From an uncultured Chloroflexota bacterium (GTDB taxonomy: Bacteria; Chloroflexota; Dehalococcoidia; SAR202; UBA11138), in NCBI GenBank assembly GCA_913046025.1, contig CAJWRP010000074.1, positions 1-8,166 of the forward strand: DNA of 8,166 bases. Direction: 5' to 3'. The notes under the pieces are model-generated. The model saw nothing but the letters and a program-made list of their open reading frames with translations. It was not told the origin of the DNA and did not search any database. The translations under genes and the position numbers were made by a program. Position 1 is the stretch's first letter; each line of letters starts with the position of its first letter. Shown one piece after another: positions 1-5,194 of the stretch.

Positions 1-3
1 CTT

Positions 4-35
4 AATAGCATCCTCTCGCTATTCATCTGTTAGCC
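4..35 (+). repeat. Dispersed intergenic repeat, copy 1 (family C)
   Basis: The stretch holds AATAGCATCCTCT followed by CGCTATTCATC and TTAGCCC. A close relative occurs at 745-783, after the DUF805 gene, with the two halves in the opposite order: CATCCTCGCTATTCATC and CAGCCC come first, then AATAGCTTCCTCT. The leading AATAGCATCC also recurs at 8085-8094. The swapped order fits a tandem unit sampled at different phases. No reading frame explains the match. The family is not one I recognise. Confidence 0.55.
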
Positions 36-80
36 CAGCAGCCCTAACTACTAACATCCCGCCCCTGACCCTGACCCTTG

Positions 81-99
81 CCCCTAGGCTATACTGCCC
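81..99 (+). repeat. Dispersed intergenic repeat, copy 1 (family A)
   Basis: CCCCTAGGCTATACTGCCC is repeated exactly (19 of 19 bases) at 8093-8111 on the same strand. In both places AATAGCATCC lies upstream. At the right end the two motifs overlap, whereas here they are separated by about 67 bases that include a C-rich stretch with two CCTGAC units. Seen directly; function unknown. Confidence 0.65.
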
Positions 100-145
100 C
101 CAGAGGCAGGCTCATGCGGGTTGGTGGCTAGAACCTAACGGGTAG

Positions 146-166
146 AAGTCCCATGGGGGATTAGGT
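146..166 (+). repeat. Dispersed intergenic repeat, copy 1 (family B)
   Basis: A 21-base segment beginning AAGTCCCATGGGGG and ending TTAGGT is repeated exactly at 7595-7615 on the same strand. Similarity continues loosely downstream, with a GTAGGG(A)GATA-like motif 5 to 14 bases later in both copies. It contains the palindrome CCCATGGG. Both copies are intergenic. This one is 65 bases before the DUF805 start codon and the other lies after the CocE-type gene, so a fixed regulatory role for one gene is unlikely. Confidence 0.7.
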
Positions 167-194
167 GCGGCGTAGGGATAGCTTTTATCTCGCC

Positions 195-209
195 CCCACT
201 GGCAGTGGG
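195..209 (+). promoter_or_regulatory. Small hairpin in the leader of the DUF805 gene
   Basis: CCCACT, loop GGC, AGTGGG forms a perfect six-base-pair stem. It ends 22 bases before the ATG at 232 and just before the purine-rich ribosome binding site AGAGGA (215-220). There is no T-run after it, so it is not an intrinsic terminator. It could be a leader structure or part of the upstream repeat. Function is not shown. Confidence 0.3.
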
Positions 210-231
210 ATGAGAGAGGAATTGGTTTGAC

Positions 232-723
232 ATGAAATGCCCCCGATGCGATCACGATAACCCAGAGACCGCCCAGTTCTGTGGAGGGTGTGGCACAAAC
301 CTGATTTCAGGTGATGCCTCTGTGGGAGCAGAACTGCCAATGGTGGGCTTCGGCGAAGCCATCAGCCGGGGCTTCAGAAACTACGCCACCTTCAGTGGAC
401 GAGCTGCTCGTGCTGAAAACTGGTGGTGGGTATTGTTTACCGTTCTTGCTGGCATAATGTTGGCTGTTGTCGACACCTTTACCGGCACTATGGGCATGTT
501 TGGTGATTCGGGTCTGCTGGGCCAATTGTTTGAACTCGCCGTATTAGTCCCCTCTTTGGCATTGGGTGCCAGAAGACTGCACGATATCAACAGGACTGGC
601 TGGTGGTTATTATTGATATTCGTTATTGTGATTGGATGGATAGTGCTGATTGTGTGGGCCATCAAGCAAGGCGATAAGGGGCCAAACAAGTACGGCCCAG
701 ACCCACGTCACGCCACCTCATAA
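232..723 (+). CDS. Zinc-ribbon DUF805 membrane protein
   Basis: This 163-residue protein has two parts. Residues 3-20 form a zinc ribbon with two CxxC knuckles (C3, C6, C17, C20), of the kind that opens many membrane and regulatory proteins (zinc_ribbon_2-like). Residues about 40-158 are a DUF805 domain. Its hallmarks are FSGRAARAENWWW (54-66), ARRLHDINRTGWW (113-125) and the C-terminal GPNKYGPDP (150-158). Hydrophobic segments at about 64-81, 96-112 and 122-143 predict an inner-membrane protein with the ribbon probably cytoplasmic. DUF805 has no established biochemical activity. The start is supported by AGAGGA 11 bases upstream, and the ribbon begins directly at the initiator Met. The gene stands alone, and related repeats lie on both sides. 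Family assignment is firm; the role is unknown. Confidence 0.9.
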   Translation: MKCPRCDHDNPETAQFCGGCGTNLISGDASVGAELPMVGFGEAISRGFRNYATFSGRAARAENWWWVLFTVLAGIMLAVVDTFTGTMGMFGDSGLLGQLFELAVLVPSLALGARRLHDINRTGWWLLLIFVIVIGWIVLIVWAIKQGDKGPNKYGPDPRHATS

Positions 724-956
724 CAGCCTTATAAGCCTCAATTACATCCTCGCTATTCATCCAACAGCCCAATAGCTTCCTCTAATTGGTTAGCTGTAAC
801 TGATAGATATACTTGGGTTTGGATAAGTCTCACGCCAGTGCAGCATTTTTTCAAATTCCCACCGCCACGCATATCATTAATCCTAATCCCTACTTCCTAG
901 TCGATGCCCCCTCAATAGCTCCAAAGGCGTTGGTGCGATTACAACGGTACACAGCG
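724..956. other. Intergenic region between two gene 3' ends
   Basis: These 233 bases separate the ends of the converging DUF805 and hydrolase genes. Apart from the repeat at 745-783 I see nothing recognisable. No stem followed by a T-run is obvious on either strand. A 67-codon open frame at 813-1016 overlaps the hydrolase end antisense and has no ribosome binding site or familiar motif. Confidence 0.6.
745..783 (+). repeat. Dispersed intergenic repeat, copy 2 (family C)
   Basis: CATCCTCGCTATTCATC, then CAACAGCCC, then AATAGCTTCCTCT. The same blocks appear at 4-35 with a two-base length difference in the first block and the order of blocks swapped. With that copy it brackets the DUF805 gene on both sides. 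Confidence 0.55.
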
Positions 957-1805
957 TTAGCTATTCCTGCATCCAACGTAGGTCCCGGCGAGCACGCCAG
1001 CCACTGTGTCAATTAGGTGACGGTCTTTGTCATACAAAGTGTGTACCACAAGACTGCCGATGAAAGGAAGGGCTGAGGCCAACTTGATAAGAACCGGGTG
1101 ATTACCAAAGGCGGCCCGCTTCACTCTCAGCATCACGTCCTCTTCGACTGCTTTCTCATAAGCCTTGTTTATAGCCTTCAATGGGTAGCTCATAAAATCC
1201 TGCGGATACATGAAGTTAATCCATCTCTTAGGACGCACAGGTCTGTCAAATTCGTCCACCCCTAACCTTAGTGCATGCAACGCCATGGGGGAACCCATGG
1301 TCAAGAAGTTTTCGAACACCAGATTCTCCGGGAACCGCCCTTCATGCATCATGTCATACAGAGCATCGGAAGCTATCAGCGAACCAAGACTGTGAGCTAT
1401 TACTGTTAGTGACCCCGGAGTATCGCCAGCTGATTTCGCCAATTCATTTAAGCGTTTAACTGCTGCATCCACCCTTCCCGTGATTGCTTTGTATTTTCTG
1501 GGGGCGTATGCATGCTTCGAATAGGAAATCTCATCAGTTATGTAGTCCAGTACATATCGCTTGACGAGGTTGGATGGCCAGTATTGACTTAACCCTTCGT
1601 AACACAGCTGTACACGCAGAGGCTCCTGGTCCACCTGTGTAATATCATCCCAATAAGCCTCTTCACTGATCAGCGGATCAAGGTCTAGACGAGATGTCTT
1701 AGCAACATTAGTCCGGTAAGCAGCGTTTAGCCGATCCATAAGACCATTGGAGAATCCCGGTTGCTGTCTACCTATACCGTGGACAAATAGAAGATAATGT
1801 GTCAT
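957..1805 (-). CDS. Alpha/beta hydrolase, lipase/esterase-like
   Basis: The product is 282 residues if started at the ATG at 1805-1803. It opens with a core strand and oxyanion-type motif, LLFVHGIG (residues 5-12), typical of PGAP1-like and DUF676-like lipases. The nucleophile elbow AHSLG (137-141) gives S139. D203 in YPQDF and H263 in DRHLID are plausible triad partners. No signal peptide is visible, so a cytoplasmic enzyme acting on an ester or lipid is likely; the substrate cannot be told. The frame stays open upstream to 1958, but that extension has no homology-like features. Starting at 1805 puts the FVHGIG strand at the N-terminus as usual, with a modest AGGA 11 bases upstream. It is transcribed away from the FAD oxidoreductase. 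Fold is confident, triad partners are inferred, start is probable. Confidence 0.8.
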   Translation of the reverse strand: MTHYLLFVHGIGRQQPGFSNGLMDRLNAAYRTNVAKTSRLDLDPLISEEAYWDDITQVDQEPLRVQLCYEGLSQYWPSNLVKRYVLDYITDEISYSKHAYAPRKYKAITGRVDAAVKRLNELAKSAGDTPGSLTVIAHSLGSLIASDALYDMMHEGRFPENLVFENFLTMGSPMALHALRLGVDEFDRPVRPKRWINFMYPQDFMSYPLKAINKAYEKAVEEDVMLRVKRAAFGNHPVLIKLASALPFIGSLVVHTLYDKDRHLIDTVAGVLAGTYVGCRNS

Positions 1806-2117
1806 ATATGTACCGATCCTGATAATGCGAGGTTTAAGAAGGCTGGATGCTTGTTCATTTGATAATACCCCTGAAAAGTAATGGAGGTAGTAGCTTAAAC
1901 TGCTTTCCACAGCGCATCTGACAAATAGTCCCTGTTCAGAGTAACGTTTTTCTCCCAATGATGAAATGACCTGGTCACTTAAGTCAGAGTAGAACTCTTC
2001 TCATGCCGCTAAGTAGAACGCCGAATGTGCAACGAGAGAAAAAGAGGGCACTTTCAAGGGCTGATTGACAGGTTCAATCGCACATAAGTTCATTGGATCC
2101 AACTAAGAGGTAAAGTC
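1806..2117. other. Divergent intergenic region
   Basis: About 310 bases separate the hydrolase and oxidoreductase starts and must hold promoters for both. On the minus strand TATTAT (1867-1862) is a -10-like hexamer without a good -35. On the plus strand there is a perfect TTGACA (2065-2070). The ribosome binding site GAGG of the oxidoreductase is at 2107-2110. Shared regulation of the pair is possible, but no clear operator palindrome is seen. Confidence 0.5.
2065..2094 (+). promoter_or_regulatory. Possible promoter of the FAD oxidoreductase
   Basis: A consensus -35 TTGACA at 2065-2070 is followed after 18 bases by TTCATT (2089-2094), a poor -10 match with three of six consensus positions. 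The position, about 25 bases before the start codon, would be suitable. The -10 is weak, so this is a suggestion only. Confidence 0.2.
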
Positions 2118-3503
2118 ATGATAGTTCTCAACGATATACAGTCTCAGTTAAATGCCACCGAGGTCAGTGAGGTAATAAGGCCAGCAAGTGTACAAGAAGC
2201 TGCGGAGGTGATTCGTCGGTCCGTTGCAAAGAAACAGCAGATCAGCATTGCCGGCGGCCGACACTCCATGGGTGGACAGCAGTTTGGCACTGGAACGACC
2301 AGCATTGACACCAGGGATCTGAGCGGAGTGATCGGTCTAAATGCGGAAGACTCGACCGTTGAAGTCCAAGCCGGAATCACCTGGCCATCACTCGTGTCCT
2401 GGCTGAAGAATAACCAAGATGAAAATGAAGGAAGTCTGACTATTATCCAGAAGCAGACCGGAGCAGACGACATGACCATCGGAGGGGCTCTATCATCCAA
2501 TGTTCATGGCAGGGGACTCAACTACCAACCAATCGTGCAGGATGTCGAATCATTCACACTCTTGGACCCCTCTGGAGAGACGATGGTCTGCAGCAGGGAA
2601 CAGAACTATGAAGTCTTCCGTCTTGGGATTGGTGGATATGGGCTCTTCGGGCTCATTGATACCGTAACTCTTCGCCTGCATCCCAGGCATAAGCTTATGC
2701 GAGAGGTAAAAGTAGTTGAAGTTGATGATGTAATGCCTTCCTTCGAGCAACTAATCTATGAGGGACACCTTTACGGCGACTTCCAGTACATGACTGACGA
2801 GAAGTCTGACGGATTCCTCAGAGAAGGAGTTCTATCATGTTACCGCCCCGTGGGCTTTTCGACACCAATTCCTGAGAACCAGCTAGGTCTGACGGTCGAC
2901 GACTGGATGAACTTGTATTACCTGGCGCACGTGGACAAGAAAGAAGCGTATGACCGGTACGTCCATCACTACTTGCAGTCCAACGAGCAGATATATTGGT
3001 CCGATGATTTCCAATTCAGCCCTTACTTGAATAATGCTGGAGAACTACTTCATCAGAGACTTGGAGCCAAAGAGTTTGCGTCCTTAATGATTACTGAACT
3101 CTATGTTCCTAGGTCTAAGTTCGCCGACTTCATGGAGTCTGTGCGTCGAGACTTGCTTGATCTGGGTGCAGACGTGATTTACGGAACCGTGAGGTTAATC
3201 AAGAAGGAGAACGAAACCTTCCTAACCTGGGCGAAAGGTGATTTTGCATGCATAATACTGAATCTGCGCGTGGTGCACACAGACCAGGGAATCAGTCGAG
3301 CGAAGGAACAGTTCCAGATGTTGATAGACCACGCTCTTTCCTATGGCGGACTTTATTACCTAACTTACCACCGCTGGGCTAGGAAGGATCAGCTCCTGTC
3401 AGCCTATCCTCAGATGCCCGAGTTCTTAAAGAAAAAGCGTCAGTTCGATCCTGAAGAGACATTCCAGAATGAATGGTATCGGTACTACAAAGGGATACTC
3501 TGA
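2118..3503 (+). CDS. FAD-binding oxidoreductase (PF01565, VAO/PCMH type)
   Basis: A complete 461-residue flavoenzyme, within the usual length for this family. Residues about 17-190 form the FAD-binding domain: RPASVQEAAEVIRRSV at the start, then AGGRHSMGGQQF (45-56), whose H49 sits where several family members attach FAD covalently. ADDMTIGGALSSNVHGRG (116-133) and LGIGGYGLFG (169-178) are the remaining cofactor motifs. The rest is a substrate domain, closing with FDPEETFQNEWYRYY (443-457), typical of sugar- or alcohol-oxidising relatives. The expected reaction is oxidation of a hydroxyl-bearing substrate, with oxygen or another acceptor. The substrate is not predictable here; gulonolactone-, alditol- and sterol-reductase-like enzymes all share this fold. 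GAGG seven bases before the ATG supports the start. No signal peptide or membrane segment is evident. Confidence 0.88.
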   Translation: MIVLNDIQSQLNATEVSEVIRPASVQEAAEVIRRSVAKKQQISIAGGRHSMGGQQFGTGTTSIDTRDLSGVIGLNAEDSTVEVQAGITWPSLVSWLKNNQDENEGSLTIIQKQTGADDMTIGGALSSNVHGRGLNYQPIVQDVESFTLLDPSGETMVCSREQNYEVFRLGIGGYGLFGLIDTVTLRLHPRHKLMREVKVVEVDDVMPSFEQLIYEGHLYGDFQYMTDEKSDGFLREGVLSCYRPVGFSTPIPENQLGLTVDDWMNLYYLAHVDKKEAYDRYVHHYLQSNEQIYWSDDFQFSPYLNNAGELLHQRLGAKEFASLMITELYVPRSKFADFMESVRRDLLDLGADVIYGTVRLIKKENETFLTWAKGDFACIILNLRVVHTDQGISRAKEQFQMLIDHALSYGGLYYLTYHRWARKDQLLSAYPQMPEFLKKKRQFDPEETFQNEWYRYYKGIL

Positions 3504-3624
3504 GCCCAGTGGTATTGTTGTACATCAAGGTTCCTTTCGTACAGTGCCATCGGCGAACTTACGATAATGCCCATATGAACAGGTGTGATCCTATCGCAAG
3601 CAGGGGAATTGATGTCCACACTAT

Positions 3625-3683
3625 GCTCTATATGGAGCCCTACAAGGCGAAGATCACGGGTTCGAATCCCGTATGCGCTACCA
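3625..3683 (+). pseudogene. tRNA 3'-end fragment (degenerate tRNA or attachment-site remnant)
   Basis: The 3' part of a tRNA is unmistakable. T-stem ACGGG (3656-3660) pairs with CCCGT (3668-3672) around the T-loop TTCGAAT, followed by a seven-base acceptor strand ATGCGCT (3673-3679), discriminator A and CCA (3681-3683). AGATC before the T-stem looks like a five-base variable loop. Upstream, GCTC (3625-3628) and GAGC (3635-3638) could be a D-stem, but only 12 bases remain for an anticodon arm that needs about 17. No acceptor strand complementary to ATGCGCT lies at the right distance; the best is ATCGCAA at 3593-3599 with two mismatches. So no functional tRNA can be folded and no anticodon is assigned. 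tRNA 3' ends are common integration sites of mobile elements, which fits the neighbours. Confidence 0.6.
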
Positions 3684-3710
3684 GCCCCCCTGCAAACAGG
3701 CGTTGATTAT

Positions 3711-3818
3711 TCCGAAAAGTGGCAGACACTCATGAGATGGCTGTTACATTTTTTGCCAGGTCGCCATGAAGTCAGCGTTCCTCGTTATTCTGTGGTCATC
3801 CGAAAAATTTGAGACACT
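3711..3818. mobile_element. Possible IS21-family terminal repeat cluster (solo end, no transposase)
   Basis: Three related motifs lie within 108 bases. R1 is TCCGAAAAGTGGCAGACACT at 3711-3730. R3 is TCCGAAAAATTTGAGACACT at 3799-3818 and matches R1 at 15 of 20 positions. R2 is the inverted, weaker GTTACATTTTTTGCC at 3743-3757. Read on the minus strand, R1 and R3 give TGTCT...TTTTCGGA, resembling IS21-type ends, which begin with TG and carry several internal copies of the terminal motif for transposase binding. No istA/istB-like gene is nearby, so this would be a leftover end. The repeats are seen directly; the IS21 assignment is inferred. Confidence 0.4.
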
Positions 3819-3861
3819 GAAAAAACGATTTATCGCGTACAAATTAAAGGGGATAGTCACT

Positions 3862-4803
3862 ATGTTGAAAGATGTTTTGGAGGGAATACTTGAACACTTC
3901 CCCAACGAAAGCCAATCGGACTTCAAGAATAACTACTTGGCCTACTACATCAGGCATGATGGCGCGTAATCTCTCGAGCAAGCACTCGGTCAACGAGGTA
4001 TCGGGCTTGAATTTGAAGGGAGCCCCGGCAGAGGCCGATGGGCAACTATCCCTTGGCTAGCTGTATTTAATCCGAATATCACAACCTCTGCCCAATCTGA
4101 GTATTACATCGTTTATTTGTTCTCTGCGGACTTTCAGCAAGTCCATCTTTCCATGAATCAAGGAACGACGGCCGTGAAGAAGGAATTCAAGGCACGCGCC
4201 AATGGTATCCTGGCGCACAGAGCTGACTTAATTCGGAGACGAGTACCCGAATATTCCGACGAATTTAGCGGAGAGCCTATCCATTTGGCATCGTCGCGCG
4301 ACTTGCCGGCAGGTTATGAAGCCGGGCATGCATTCGGAAAGACATATAATAGACTCTCCATCCCCGACATAGATGAACTAGCCGCAGACCTAGGGAAAAT
4401 GGTTGGCCTCTATCTGACGTTGTTGTTTAGAGGAGGGACAAGTCCGATAGATATCGATGGCAACGGCCAGAAATCTCAGACTCTGGAAGAAAGAAGAAGG
4501 TACGTGCTCCATCGCACAATTGAAAGAAACGGGAAGGCTAGCCAAGCAGCGAAGAAGGCTTTAGGTTACGTCTGCCAAGCCTGCAATTTTGATTTCGAAA
4601 AATGGTACGGTGCGCATGGGGAACACTATATTGAGGCTCATCACATAGTGCCGTTGTCAGATCTGCCTATAGACGAAGTGGTCACCATAGACCCGTCTAA
4701 AGACATGGCTGTGCTGTGTGCAAATTGCCATCGCATGATACATAGACAATCCACGCCCAACAGCATCGAAGAGTTTAGCGCAATAATCGAGAAGAGACAT
4801 TGA
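3862..4803 (+). pseudogene. McrB-N/HNH endonuclease interrupted by one in-frame TAA
   Basis: Read through one stop, this is a 313-codon gene in a single frame. The ATG at 3862 has AAAGGGG (3846-3852) nine bases upstream. Residues 1-35 (MLKDVLEGILEHFP to YYIRHDGA) match the start of the McrB-type N-terminal domain (DUF3578, PF12102). Codon 36 is TAA (3967-3969). The same frame then continues the domain: SLEQALGQRG, GSPGRGRWATIPWLAVF, and YYIVYLFSADFQQVHLSMNQ with G next, to about residue 195. Residues 238-294 are an HNH nuclease: zinc knuckles CQAC (238-241) and CANC (286-289), the signature EAHHIVPL with H260/H261, and HRMIH (290-294). Relatives are predicted modification-dependent or defence nucleases. 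No start codon lies between the TAA and codon 86 (TTG at 4117), so a restart would lose half of the N-terminal domain. No other lesion is seen, so a recent inactivation, readthrough or a sequence error are all possible. Confidence 0.82.
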
Positions 4804-5194
4804 GATTTGTTCACCTAGGTGCTCAATTCCAACAGCCACAATATGAAGGCAGTGGCAACTGGGGCTGCGTTCATAGCGGTGATCATCTGGCAAGGTGGAC
4901 CTCGGGCGGATTACAGGTTAGTTTCCGGGATTTAATTGACACCGGCGTCGACGTGCCAGATTGGCAAGAGTTCCTTAGGGGCCTGTAAGATATTAGTGAA
5001 CGTTTCTCGTGATCATCACCTTTTCCGAAAACAAGGAGGCCTGGGCGCCTTATTTAGCTACGAAATTAAGAATTTAGGCTGATACGTGATCTTGCGCCTC
5101 TCAAGGCTAAGTGCTGGTCAACCAATGGCCAAATTAAGAGGATGCGCCTGTGGCGCGTTGCGGCAATGACGTCCCAGCTACCTTCTGAACTGCC
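4804..5194. other. Gap between the HNH pseudogene and the CocE-type gene
   Basis: These 391 bases hold no convincing gene. A 62-codon frame starting with TTG at 4800, overlapping the HNH stop, ends at 4988; a 30-codon frame from ATG 4842 starts with a hydrophobic stretch (MKAVATGAAFIAVIIW). Neither has a good ribosome binding site or recognisable motif. TTTTCCGAAAA (5021-5031) is palindromic and shares TCCGAAAA with the IS-end motifs at 3711 and 3799. A strong AAGGAGG (5033-5039) is followed by no usable start and open frame. A hairpin at 5142-5158 is listed separately. Possibly the far margin of a decayed insertion. Confidence 0.5.
5142..5158 (+). promoter_or_regulatory. GC-rich hairpin before the CocE-type gene
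   Basis: GCGCC (5144-5148), loop TGT, GGCGC (5152-5156) form five GC pairs, extended by T-G and A-U pairs to a seven-pair stem. It ends 36 bases before the ATG at 5195 and is not followed by a T-run, so it is not a standard terminator. A 5' leader structure is possible; this is inference. Confidence 0.3.

Larger units (their letters stand above)
3504..3861. other. Gene-poor stretch with tRNA and IS debris
   Basis: These 358 bases contain no convincing gene. They hold a tRNA 3'-end fragment (ending at 3683) and a cluster of IS-end-like motifs (3711-3818). Short inverted repeats are CCTG-CAAA-CAGG at 3689-3700 and TGTAC/GTACA at 3519-3523 and 3539-3543. Open frames across the stretch (3473-3706, 3585-3812, and the part of 3766-3969 before 3862) have no ribosome binding site or protein-like composition. 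Confidence 0.6.

Noticed and set aside
813..1016. 67-codon plus-strand frame
   Set aside because: No ribosome binding site, no recognisable motif, and it overlaps the hydrolase 3' end antisense.
1806..1958. N-terminal extension of the alpha/beta hydrolase by 51 residues
   Set aside because: The frame is open, but the added residues show no family-like or signal-peptide pattern. The internal ATG at 1805 places the core strand LLFVHGIG at the expected position.
2144..2500. 118-codon minus-strand frame inside the FAD oxidoreductase
   Set aside because: Antisense shadow of a well-supported gene, with no motif or ribosome binding site.
3593..3683. A complete 91-base tRNA (Leu/Ser-like length)
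   Set aside because: ATCGCAA at 3593-3599 pairs with only five of seven acceptor bases, and the anticodon arm and long variable arm cannot be folded credibly. Only the 3' part is supported.
4800..4988. 62-codon gene overlapping the HNH stop
   Set aside because: TTG start, no usable ribosome binding site within the HNH end, no recognisable domain. The short ATG frame at 4842 in another phase is no better.
5036..5050. Intrinsic terminator at AGGC-CTGGGC-GCCT followed by TTATTTA
   Set aside because: Only four pairs and a poor T-run, and no convincing gene ends just before it.
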